In this document: positions 6,628-13,214 of the stretch, one piece after another
How the letters are laid out: each line of letters opens with the position of its first letter
How positions within the stretch are numbered: the first letter of the stretch is position 1
Source of the DNA: Phycisphaerales bacterium UBA3158
GTDB lineage: Bacteria > Planctomycetota > Phycisphaerae > Phycisphaerales > SM1A02
Length of the DNA: 13,519 nt
Direction: 5' to 3'
NCBI GenBank assembly: GCA_002364555.1
Contig: DEYM01000158.1
Location: 1 to 13,519, forward strand
Position numbers and translations under genes: made by a program
The notes under the pieces: model-generated
The model's database searches: none
What the model was told of the DNA's origin: nothing
What the model saw: the letters and a program-made list of their open reading frames with translations, nothing else

Positions 6628-6637
6628 CTTCCTTCCT
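6628..6637 (-). promoter_or_regulatory. Ribosome binding site deciding the start at 6616
   Basis: On the minus strand AGGAAGGAAG ends 11 nt before the ATG at 6616, the same sequence and spacing as before the other exported-protein gene. It lies inside the longer reading frame that would start at 6646, arguing against that start. Confidence 0.55.
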
Positions 6638-6647
6638 CGAGGTCAAG

Positions 6648-6661
6648 ATCCCCTTGGGGAT
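6648..6661. promoter_or_regulatory. 14-bp perfect palindrome just downstream of a promoter (possible operator)
   Basis: ATCCCC and GGGGAT face each other across two bases. The site lies about 10-20 nt downstream of the predicted transcription start of the PAPG-tailed protein gene, in the leader and upstream of its Shine-Dalgarno site. It could be a repressor site or a tiny leader hairpin; the two-base loop makes a stable RNA hairpin of full length unlikely. Confidence 0.3.
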
Positions 6662-6676
6662 AATTGCTCGAAGGCA

Positions 6677-6704
6677 AGTATAGTCAAGGGCTTGCAGCTT
6701 TCAA
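6677..6704 (-). promoter_or_regulatory. Sigma70-like promoter of the PAPG-tailed exported protein (and probably the methyltransferase)
   Basis: Minus strand TTGAAA (-35, 6704-6699), 16-nt spacer, TATACT (-10, 6682-6677). Both boxes match consensus in at least five of six positions (TATACT 5/6, TTGAAA 5/6). Transcription would start near 6670, giving a leader of about 54 nt with the AGGAAGG site. It lies in the 128-bp gap after the cls gene. Confidence 0.6.
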
Positions 6705-6744
6705 GGGCGATTGAAAATAGGCGTTTATGGATGCCCGGAAGCGG

Positions 6745-8193
6745 TCACAACAGTGGACTGAGCATTCCGGCGGCATTTCTGGCCAGTCGCTTCGTCCAGG
6801 GGGCATCCAGCCATTTCCGCCTGTCGACCTCGACGGAATCGTTGGCATAGGACTTCTGAAGCAGTCGAAGCTGACCGGCGAAGTCCGGATTCCAGCCGAG
6901 CATGTTGGCCTCGAAGTTGAGTTCCATGCTTCGTCTGTCCAGATTGGCCGAGCCGATCAGGAAGAGCTGTCGATCGACCGTGAGGGTCTTGGCATGAAGG
7001 AGACCACCGGTGAAATGTCGAATCTTCACACCCGCCTCCAGCAGATCCTCGTAGTGGCTTCGGCTGGCCAGCGAGACCAGCCGGGAATCATTTCGCTGTG
7101 GAAGGATGAGCGTCGTCTCGACACCACGCCGAGCTGCCGCATGCATGGCCGATTCTGTGGCGACATCGGGTACGAAGTAGGGCGTCGTGAGAATGATTTC
7201 ATCGGAAGCCACATGGAAGCATGACTGGAGAACGAGACTGAATGTCTCGCTTCCGATCTGTTCCGGACCGTTCTCGATGATCTGCACATCGGCGCCATCG
7301 GTGTGCACATGTGGAACGACCTCGAGGAGATCTTTGTTGACCTCTCCGGTGTCGAGATACCAGTCCTCGAGAAAGAGGCGTTGCAGATCATGCACTGCGG
7401 GTCCTCGAAGGCGGACCATGCAGTCTATCCAGGGAGCGAATTTGGCCTTTGGCGCGAAGGCGGGATCAGCGATGTTCTGGCTGCCCACATAGGCTATGTG
7501 GTTGTCGACCACGACGATCTTCCTGTGGTTACGAAGATCGATGCGTGCGGATCCGATTCGCCACAGACTCGCCGGCAGTGCCTCGACGATCTTGACGCCA
7601 TCGGCTTCAAGCGATCTGCGAAGGGCGGATTTGAGAAACGCCCTCGATCCGAGTGAATCGACAAGAAGCCGGCATGTGACGCCGCGGCCGGACGCGGCCC
7701 GGAGTGCGTCGCCGACTCGGTGTCCCGTGGAATCGGTGAGATAGATGTAGGTCAGCAGATGGACCGTATCGGTGGCTGATTCGATGTCATCGCAGAGCGA
7801 CTTCAGGAAGTCGCTTGTATTCCCCTTGAGCTCGAGGGCGTTGCCGCCGACCAGATCGGACTGGCACATGTTTTCCGCCAGCGTGAATACCCGTCGGTAG
7901 GGGTCCGGTGTCTCCGGTTCGATTCCGGGAAGATCCGCCAGCTCAGGATGTTCAACGAAGTTCAGCTTGGTTCGCTTTCCCTTCTTGAACTCCCGGAAGC
8001 GTCGACCGACATATACGCCGCCGACCATCAGGTAGATCAAGGCACCCAGATACGGGACGAGAATGATGAAGACCATCCAGGCAAGTCGTGTTTCACTGGT
8101 TCCCCGTCGTCTGAGCAGGATGTGCGTCAACAGCACGATGAAGATCAGGATGTCGACGAGCAGCAGTGAATAGAGGATCACGAGATGGGTCAT
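6745..8193 (-). CDS. cls: Cardiolipin synthase (phospholipase D family)
   Basis: This 482-residue protein matches bacterial Cls in length (about 480-490) and layout. Cls condenses two phosphatidylglycerols, or a related pair, to cardiolipin plus glycerol in the inner membrane. Two N-terminal membrane segments (about 2-27 and 37-60, PLDc_N type) precede two PLD catalytic domains. HKD motif 1 is NHRKIVVVDNHIAYVGSQN (H223, K225, D230). HKD motif 2 is LHAKTLTVDRQLFLIGSANL (H400, K402, D407), followed by DRRSMELNFE. Both catalytic sets are complete. The frame extends to 8340, but that part overlaps the upstream gene. The ATG at 8193, 5 nt after that gene's stop, begins directly at the first membrane segment. 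It is the last gene of the murC operon, so lipid synthesis is probably expressed together with wall and division genes. Confidence 0.93.
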   Translation of the reverse strand: MTHLVILYSLLLVDILIFIVLLTHILLRRRGTSETRLAWMVFIILVPYLGALIYLMVGGVYVGRRFREFKKGKRTKLNFVEHPELADLPGIEPETPDPYRRVFTLAENMCQSDLVGGNALELKGNTSDFLKSLCDDIESATDTVHLLTYIYLTDSTGHRVGDALRAASGRGVTCRLLVDSLGSRAFLKSALRRSLEADGVKIVEALPASLWRIGSARIDLRNHRKIVVVDNHIAYVGSQNIADPAFAPKAKFAPWIDCMVRLRGPAVHDLQRLFLEDWYLDTGEVNKDLLEVVPHVHTDGADVQIIENGPEQIGSETFSLVLQSCFHVASDEIILTTPYFVPDVATESAMHAAARRGVETTLILPQRNDSRLVSLASRSHYEDLLEAGVKIRHFTGGLLHAKTLTVDRQLFLIGSANLDRRSMELNFEANMLGWNPDFAGQLRLLQKSYANDSVEVDRRKWLDAPWTKRLARNAAGMLSPLL

Positions 8194-8198
8194 GTGCG

Positions 8199-8873
8199 TC
8201 AGTGTCCCGCCTTTGTCGATTCGGGGCAACCTTGGCGACGGATCAATGGCCAGCTTGCCAGAGCGACGAGCCAGGGCGCCAGGCCGGCGATCCATTCGGG
8301 CATCGTGGTCTGGTTCATGCCTCCTCCGGCGAGATACCACAGGCTGGTCAATGGGCTGAAGGGAATGGCTTCACGTATCGACTCGTCGAGGAGGGTGATG
8401 ATTGGTGACGTCATCGTCAACAGCAGGCAAAGAAGCATGGCCACCGTTCGATTCCAGAGTACGGCCCGGCTGCGACCCCAGGCCGCGATCATGCCTGCGA
8501 GCAATCCCCATCCAGTGAGCGTGATGGCGATCAAGGCTGTTCGTGAGAAGAGCCATGTCGTCACGAAACCCGACGGCCAGGTGATCAGCTGCGCGGTCAG
8601 GAGAAGGATGATCGTATGCCTGAGTGTCGTTGCAGGCGTGATGTCCCTTCGTGTCGAGAGGGCGGCCATCGGCCAGACGATGACAAGTCCGATGGCGGAC
8701 ATGACCAGCATCATCCTGACTCCGGGAAGCCAGGTCTGCGTGGTCGGAAGCATGGGTTGTCTGAGCCCGATCACCAGGAGCCACGAGGCCAGTAGCCAGC
8801 AGGATCCGCAGAACACGAGCAGTCTCGGGATGATGTACGGGGAACCCGATACGGGGACCAGGTGACGTTTCAA
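8199..8873 (-). CDS. Six-TM membrane protein of unknown function between ftsQ and cls
   Basis: I do not recognise this 224-residue protein. It has about six hydrophobic segments: roughly 13-37, 51-73, 83-104, 107-131, 138-161 and 194-212. There are few charged residues, and a short extra-membrane stretch lies before the last helix (LDESIREAIPFSPLTSLWYL). Hydrophobic residues, Met and Trp dominate. There is no visible enzyme motif or ABC/permease signature. The start is a TTG at 8873 whose bases overlap the ftsQ stop as TTGA, the same coupling mode as the ATGA junctions upstream. The next in-frame ATG, about 40 residues on, would remove the first membrane segment. Its 3' end lies 5 nt before cls. 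The position suggests a part in division, envelope or phospholipid metabolism, but that is inference from neighbours only. The opposite-strand frame in 8185-8865 is a shadow. Confidence 0.7.
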   Translation of the reverse strand: MKRHLVPVSGSPYIIPRLLVFCGSCWLLASWLLVIGLRQPMLPTTQTWLPGVRMMLVMSAIGLVIVWPMAALSTRRDITPATTLRHTIILLLTAQLITWPSGFVTTWLFSRTALIAITLTGWGLLAGMIAAWGRSRAVLWNRTVAMLLCLLLTMTSPIITLLDESIREAIPFSPLTSLWYLAGGGMNQTTMPEWIAGLAPWLVALASWPLIRRQGCPESTKAGH

Positions 8874-9751
8874 CGCTTGACCACGAGCGAGGCGTCCGTG
8901 ATGTCGATCTCACCCGGGTGGTACTGGTCGATTCGACCGGACAGACGATGGAGTCTGTCGAGTCTCGCGATCTTTCGATCAAGCAGGGATTCCATGGCCT
9001 TCTCGTTGCCCGGTGCCGATCCCCAGACGATTCGACTGGCATTGTCGCTGATGAGCACCAGGTTGCCGTTGGCGGGATAGCGGGAGAGATCGATGGCCTT
9101 GACCTGCGTTATCCAGACCGCATCGGAGATGTGATGCAGCACTCGAAGGGCGGCGGCCAGATCGCCACCACTCCAGATGTCGCCTGGCCGATCGGGTCGA
9201 CCGTAGCGAGGGTTCTCGATGGTCACCACATGAACATTGCCGGCGACACCGCAGCCGGAGGGCATCAGCCTGCCGTGGGTGTCGATCAAGGCCTGTCCTC
9301 TGTCGTCACGAACACGTGCAAGCGGTGTGACGAGTGAAGCCTCGATGACCACTTCAGACGGACCTGATCGCCGAACCTGGGAAACGTCGTTGAAGAAGCC
9401 CGACTCGAGCAGCTCTTCCCGGGTCGCCTGAAGATCGTCTCGCGAGAGCGGAGTTCCAGTGAGCTGAGTGCCGGCCAGCTCGCAAAGGTGATCCACGATG
9501 GTCGGGGATGCCCAGTGGGGCACCTGGCTGAAGGTGACGGTCACGGTCTCGACGGGTTTCTCGACTCGTCGGGCGAGTACCGGAATCAATGCCGTGAAGC
9601 AGATGACGGCTGCCAACGCACCAGTCGTCAGCCAGGTGTACCGGCCGGTTCGGGTGGTGGACCATTCTCGAATCGCACCTGGTGATGCCGTGAGAACTCG
9701 TTTCCAGTGGAATAGCCTGCCGCTTGCTTGATTTGATCTTCTTGGTGCCAT
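8870..9751 (-). CDS. ftsQ: Cell division protein FtsQ (POTRA domain), divergent
   Basis: This 293-residue bitopic protein has a basic cytoplasmic N-terminus (1-38), one membrane segment (about 41-60, LTTGALAAVICFTALIPVLA), and then a POTRA-like domain (about 67-143). That domain contains SRDDLQATREELLESGFFNDVSQV-type sequence, where the short segment ESGFFNDVSQVRR leads into a strand EVVIEASLVTPLARV. A beta domain (about 145-260) with RGQALIDTHGRLMP follows. This is the FtsQ/DivIB layout; FtsQ links early and late divisome proteins with FtsB and FtsL. Sequence similarity to textbook FtsQ is low, so the call rests on architecture plus its place directly after ddl. No good Shine-Dalgarno site precedes the ATG. 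ftsA and ftsZ do not follow. Canonical ftsZ is reported absent in planctomycetes. Confidence 0.78.
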   Translation of the reverse strand: MAPRRSNQASGRLFHWKRVLTASPGAIREWSTTRTGRYTWLTTGALAAVICFTALIPVLARRVEKPVETVTVTFSQVPHWASPTIVDHLCELAGTQLTGTPLSRDDLQATREELLESGFFNDVSQVRRSGPSEVVIEASLVTPLARVRDDRGQALIDTHGRLMPSGCGVAGNVHVVTIENPRYGRPDRPGDIWSGGDLAAALRVLHHISDAVWITQVKAIDLSRYPANGNLVLISDNASRIVWGSAPGNEKAMESLLDRKIARLDRLHRLSGRIDQYHPGEIDITDASLVVKR

Positions 9752-9828
9752 GCTCAGACCATCATCGGCATCCGAGGCCGACCCCCTTGAGACATGCCCA
9801 TGGAGTTCGGGAATCCGAGTCCTTGAAA

Positions 9829-10740
9829 TCAGCCGGCAGCGGCGTCTGCCGAGGCCATTTCAACCAGCGATCGACAGAGTGCCGGCATGGTCATTCCACT
9901 CGCCGCTGCCGCCTTTGGAAGAAGGGACTGCTTCGTGAATCCCGGCATGGTGTTGACTTCAAGAAGCCAGGGACCTTCCTCGGTCAGGAGAAAATCGACT
10001 CGGGCCAGATGACGGGCCTTCAGACCCTCGTAGATCCTGACGGCGGCGTCCTTGAGCATCTCCTCGATGCCATTCTCCAGAACCGGTCCGACCACATAGT
10101 GCGTGTCGTCGCGTTGATACTTGGCTTCGTAGTCGTAGAGGCCCGAGGCGGCCTTGATCTCGATGATCGTCAAGGGTCTGCCGTCGACGATGCCGACGGT
10201 CAATTCCCGACCCTTGATGAAGGTCTCCACCAGCACGGACTCTTCATGCGTCCGCATCTGGGCGATTGCCGCATCTCGTTCGGCGATGGTATCGGCGATG
10301 TGCAGATCGAGACTCGATCCCTCGGCGACCGGCTTGATGACCACCGGTGGCTGGAGTGTGCACGCGTCCACTGCATGCAGGAGCTGCCAGTCGGGTGTGG
10401 CGATGTGGAGTTCGCGTGCGAGGAGCTTGGTCGTGTGCTTGTCCATGGCCGCTGCCGCCGCGGTCGAACCGCATCCTACGAACGGTCTGCCATCGCTCTC
10501 GAGCAGTCGCTGAAGTGGTCCACCTTCCCCCCAAGGCCCATGCAGGACCGGGAAGAGGACATTCCCGGGAATGTCGTCGATGCGCTCGAGTGGTCTCTTC
10601 TCGATGACATGCTCGATGACATGGTCGAATCCCGATTCGATCAAGGCGGCCGCGACGGATCGGCCGGAGGCCAGACTGACGTCATGTTCGCCATCGGGTC
10701 CGCCCATGAGCACGGTGATTCGTGGGTGGGTCTCGCTCAT
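9829..10740 (-). CDS. ddl: D-alanine--D-alanine ligase
   Basis: This 303-residue cytoplasmic ATP-grasp enzyme makes D-Ala-D-Ala for the peptidoglycan stem peptide. Motifs: GGPDGEHDVSLASG (13-26, E18), LHGPWGEGGPLQ (66-77), MDKHTTK (99-105), VVIKPVAEGSSLDL (133-146), the SGLYDYEAKY loop (199-208), ARVDFLL (246-252) and LLEVNTMPGFT (259-269) with the Mg-binding Glu and Asn. The Tyr in YDYEAKY is the residue that marks D-Ala, as against D-lactate, ligases. One deviation: the Ddl signature usually has Asp or Asn after HGxxGE, and here it is Gly (HGPWGEGG). Length matches DdlB (about 306). Its ATG overlaps the murB stop as ATGA. A 77-nt gap follows before ftsQ. Confidence 0.95.
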   Translation of the reverse strand: MSETHPRITVLMGGPDGEHDVSLASGRSVAAALIESGFDHVIEHVIEKRPLERIDDIPGNVLFPVLHGPWGEGGPLQRLLESDGRPFVGCGSTAAAAAMDKHTTKLLARELHIATPDWQLLHAVDACTLQPPVVIKPVAEGSSLDLHIADTIAERDAAIAQMRTHEESVLVETFIKGRELTVGIVDGRPLTIIEIKAASGLYDYEAKYQRDDTHYVVGPVLENGIEEMLKDAAVRIYEGLKARHLARVDFLLTEEGPWLLEVNTMPGFTKQSLLPKAAAASGMTMPALCRSLVEMASADAAAG

Positions 10741-11684
10741 GGCCGGGGTGCCCCGGGATCATCCGACCAGATCACCACTTCCGGCTGCAGCGAGGCGCCG
10801 CAGTGATCATGCACGCGCGACTGGACCATGGTCATGAGTTTCATGACGTCCCTGGCGGTCGCCTGCGGGGTGGTCGAGATGAAGTTGGCATGACGTGGAC
10901 TGACCGTCGCGCCCCCGACGTTGAGTTCCTTCAGTCCAGCCTCGTCGATGAGCTGGCCTGCGGAGAGGCGTTGACCGTCGATGACCGGGTTGCGAAAGGC
11001 GCATCCGGCCGAGTTGTCGGCCATGGGCTGGGAGGCCTTCTTCTTGGCGAAGATCTCACGGACCTTGTTGCGGACCTTCACAGGATCGGTCGGTTCAAGC
11101 TGCAGGATGGCCGAGCAGACGATGCCGTTCGGAATGCTGCTCTGGCGATAGTCGAAGGTCAGTTCGTCGCGATCGATGTCGAGTCTTCGGCCGGTCATGT
11201 CCAGCATGCTGACGGATTCGATCACCTGTCCCGTGTCGCCGAAGTTGCCACCGGCATTCATCCGGATGGCGCCACCGAGGGTGCCGGGTATGCCGGCGAG
11301 CTGGCTGATTCCATCCAGTCCATGGCGAGCCGTCTCATTGACCAGCTTGAACAGATCGCTGCCGGCGGCCACCAGTGCCCGGTCGACCTCTCCCTGTCGG
11401 TTGTACTTCCGCGTCGAGAAGCACTCATGATCGAGCTTGATGACGATGCCGTCCACGCCGGCATCGTCGACCAGCAGATTGGCGCCACCACCGAGTATCC
11501 GAACGGGGACCTGAGTCTGATGGCAGCGTGAGAGCAAGGTGGCCAGCGATTCCTCGGACCTCGGGCGGACGAGCATCGGGGCGCGTCCGCCGATTCCGAA
11601 CCAGGTCAGGGCTCCAATGGGAGCATCGAACTCGATGTCGAGATCAAGGCCGCCCACGAGGCTGGATCGACTCGAATCGATCAT
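10737..11684 (-). CDS. murB: UDP-N-acetylenolpyruvoylglucosamine reductase
   Basis: This 315-residue FAD enzyme reduces UDP-GlcNAc-enolpyruvate to UDP-MurNAc with NADPH. Motifs: WFGIGGRA (28-35); the FAD phosphate loop RILGGGANLLV (62-72); GLDGISQLAGIPGTLGGAIR (122-141) followed by MNAGGNFG; the active-site DYRQSSI (178-184, Tyr179-Arg180); SAGCAFRNP (225-233); and LQPEVVIW (299-306, Glu302). It looks like a type II MurB, lacking the E. coli-type inserted loop near the C-terminus. The position of the proton-donating Ser (AGS.F in most MurB) is Cys228 here. The ATG overlaps the murC stop (ATGA) and its stop overlaps the ddl ATG, so expression is probably coupled to both. Confidence 0.95.
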   Translation of the reverse strand: MIDSSRSSLVGGLDLDIEFDAPIGALTWFGIGGRAPMLVRPRSEESLATLLSRCHQTQVPVRILGGGANLLVDDAGVDGIVIKLDHECFSTRKYNRQGEVDRALVAAGSDLFKLVNETARHGLDGISQLAGIPGTLGGAIRMNAGGNFGDTGQVIESVSMLDMTGRRLDIDRDELTFDYRQSSIPNGIVCSAILQLEPTDPVKVRNKVREIFAKKKASQPMADNSAGCAFRNPVIDGQRLSAGQLIDEAGLKELNVGGATVSPRHANFISTTPQATARDVMKLMTMVQSRVHDHCGASLQPEVVIWSDDPGAPRP

Positions 11685-13150
11685 GCGTCCCTCGCCATGA
11701 AATCATGACCGATGTTCCAGACCGGTCCGGCACCCATCACGACCACCAGATCGCCATCCATGCATTCCTTCTCGAGATGTGCGGTGATGTCGTCGAATTC
11801 GGGAATGTGGTTGGCCACCACGCCACGTTCGGAAAGACGATCGACCAGATCGACGGCGCTGATCCGCTGCTTTTCAGCCAGTGAATCGCGAACGAAGTAG
11901 ATCCGTGGAACGATCACCTCGTCGGCGCTCGAGAAGCTCTCGGCGAAGTGATCGAGGAGGAAGCGTGTGCGGCTGTGCTGATGGGGCTGGAAGACGCAGA
12001 TCAGGCGTTCAGGCTTCTCGGCCAGTCGAAGCGCCTTGAGCGTCTGTTCGATCTCGGTCGGATGATGACCGTAGTCGTCGTAGACGACCACGGATCCGCC
12101 GTCCGCCGTGCTTCGCTCGCCCAGTCGCTGCATGCGCCGATCGAGACCGTTGAAGGACGCCATGGCATCCGCGGCTTCATCCCACTCGGCGCCCAGTTGA
12201 TGGGCGAGGATCACGGCGGCCGCCGCATTGAGCGCGTTGTGTCCACCGGGCATCCGATTCGTCCACTGCGTCACCCACATGCCTTCTCGAAGGATGCCGA
12301 TGCGCAGGACATTGGCGTCGTAGACCACCTGGTAGTCGGCCTCGGGATGAAAGCCGAATGTCGAGACGTGGCAGTTGAGACTTGGTGTGATGGACTGTCG
12401 TCGTGCACCATCGTGGGCGATGAGCAGGGAGCCACCGTCCTCGGCTGGTGGAATCAGGGCGGCGAATTCACGGAAGGCCTCGATGATGGCTTCCAGTGAA
12501 CCGTAGATGTCCAGATGATCTTCCTCGAGGTTGTTGATCAGGGCCAGGTCGGGACGGTGATGATGGAAGGAGCGATTGAACTCGCAGGCTTCGCATACCA
12601 GGATGCCCGGCTCTCCTTCGTGGGGCCCCTGGGGAACGGTGTCGGCGCCGGTTCGGGAACCACCACCGATCTGATCGCAGTTGGCGCCGATGATGAAACC
12701 CGGATCGAGTCCGCACTCGACGAGAATGTGGCAGAGCATCGAGGCGGTGGTGCTCTTGCCATGCGTCCCGCTGATGGCGATGCTCAACCGATGTCGCTGG
12801 AGCTGGCCCAATGCCTCGGGATAGCTCAGGACGGGCAGGCCCAGTGAACGGGCGGCGACGATCTCCGGATGATCCTCGGCGATGGCGGCGGAGGCCACGA
12901 GCAGTTCGGTTCCGTCTGGCAGCGTGGTCGGGGCTGGCCCGGCGTGGACATCGATGCCGTCGGCGATCAGCCCCTCCGTCACAGGTGAGCTGGCCTGGTC
13001 TGATCCAGTGCAGAGGCACGCTCGTGCCACCAGCATCCTGGCCAGTCCGCTCATGCCACAGCCTCCGATACCCACCAGATGGAGGCGTCGGCCGGGTCTC
13101 AGATCGATGTCTTCTCGTCCGGTTTCTTCGGCTGCGGTCAAGGTAGGCAT
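11681..13150 (-). CDS. murC: UDP-N-acetylmuramate--L-alanine ligase
   Basis: From the ATG at 13150 this is a 489-residue Mur ligase that adds L-Ala to UDP-MurNAc with ATP in the cytoplasm. Motifs: N-terminal nucleotide-sugar domain LHLVGIGGCGMSGLARML (23-40); P-loop ISGTHGKSTTASML (126-139); CEACEFNRSF (186-195); NNLEEDHLD (206-214) with the Mg-binding Glu/His region; the C-terminal signature DDYGHHPTEI; and FQPHQHSRT. The HHP signature separates MurC from MurD, MurE and MurF. The P-loop has Ser where GTHGKT is most usual, a mild change. The frame is open to 13216, but the extra 22 residues would overlap the divergent gene's start and are not Mur-like. The 13150 ATG has a -10-like TACACT exactly 6 nt before it. 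It is the first gene of the operon. Confidence 0.95.
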   Translation of the reverse strand: MPTLTAAEETGREDIDLRPGRRLHLVGIGGCGMSGLARMLVARACLCTGSDQASSPVTEGLIADGIDVHAGPAPTTLPDGTELLVASAAIAEDHPEIVAARSLGLPVLSYPEALGQLQRHRLSIAISGTHGKSTTASMLCHILVECGLDPGFIIGANCDQIGGGSRTGADTVPQGPHEGEPGILVCEACEFNRSFHHHRPDLALINNLEEDHLDIYGSLEAIIEAFREFAALIPPAEDGGSLLIAHDGARRQSITPSLNCHVSTFGFHPEADYQVVYDANVLRIGILREGMWVTQWTNRMPGGHNALNAAAAVILAHQLGAEWDEAADAMASFNGLDRRMQRLGERSTADGGSVVVYDDYGHHPTEIEQTLKALRLAEKPERLICVFQPHQHSRTRFLLDHFAESFSSADEVIVPRIYFVRDSLAEKQRISAVDLVDRLSERGVVANHIPEFDDITAHLEKECMDGDLVVVMGAGPVWNIGHDFMARDA

Positions 13151-13156
13151 CCCTTG

Positions 13157-13162
13157 AGTGTA
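13157..13162 (-). promoter_or_regulatory. -10-like element of the murC operon (leaderless configuration)
   Basis: Minus strand TACACT ends exactly 6 nt before the murC ATG at 13150, predicting transcription start at or next to the A of ATG. AAGGG directly touches the ATG and is too close for a Shine-Dalgarno site. The -35 region coincides with the palindrome at 13176-13185 and has no consensus box. Confidence 0.45.
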
Positions 13163-13175
13163 TCGGGGGGTCGGT

Positions 13176-13185
13176 ATTCGCGAAT
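13176..13185. promoter_or_regulatory. 10-bp perfect palindrome ATTCGCGAAT between divergent murC and response regulator
   Basis: The site is centred between the two -10-like hexamers (14 nt from the murC one, 17 nt from the regulator one), so it falls where both -35 boxes would be. It may be an operator for a shared regulator or part of the -35 recognition of both promoters. A 10-bp palindrome could also occur by chance. Confidence 0.35.
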
Positions 13186-13202
13186 GGTGGGCCGGTTTGT
13201 CA

Positions 13203-13208
13203 TACACT
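13203..13208 (+). promoter_or_regulatory. -10-like element of the response regulator (leaderless configuration)
   Basis: TACACT ends exactly 6 nt before the ATG at 13215, the same hexamer and spacing as murC on the other strand. No Shine-Dalgarno site is visible in the bases before the ATG. Confidence 0.45.
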
Positions 13209-13214
13209 TCGGTC

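Larger units (their letters stand above)
6745..13150 (-). other. Putative operon murC-murB-ddl-ftsQ-(6-TM protein)-cls
   Basis: Six genes on one strand. Stop/start overlaps of 4 nt join murC/murB (ATGA, 11681-11684), murB/ddl (ATGA, 10737-10740) and ftsQ/6-TM (TTGA, 8870-8873). The 6-TM gene and cls are 5 nt apart. The one larger gap, 77 nt between ddl and ftsQ (9752-9828), shows no clear promoter or terminator. The order murC-murB-ddl-ftsQ is that of the classical division and cell wall (dcw) cluster. Confidence 0.75.

Noticed and set aside
8194..8340. Upstream extension of cls to 8340
   Set aside because: The added residues are polar/Arg-rich and come from another frame of the upstream membrane protein. 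The ATG at 8193 begins at the expected first membrane segment.
9754..9801. 15-codon minus-strand micro-ORF (ATG at 9801, stop 2 nt before the ftsQ ATG)
   Set aside because: It sits where a leader peptide could couple to ftsQ, but has no Shine-Dalgarno site and its Met/Gly/Arg-rich sequence gives no evidence of coding.
9802..9822. Weak hairpin in the ddl-ftsQ gap (GGAGTTCGG / CCGAGTCC around GAAT)
   Set aside because: The stem is interrupted and has no following U-run, so it does not qualify as an intrinsic terminator.
9724..10806. 360-codon open frame on the plus strand across ddl
   Set aside because: Antisense shadow of ddl, which has complete family motifs. The shadow has no recognisable domain and also runs over the ddl/ftsQ gap.
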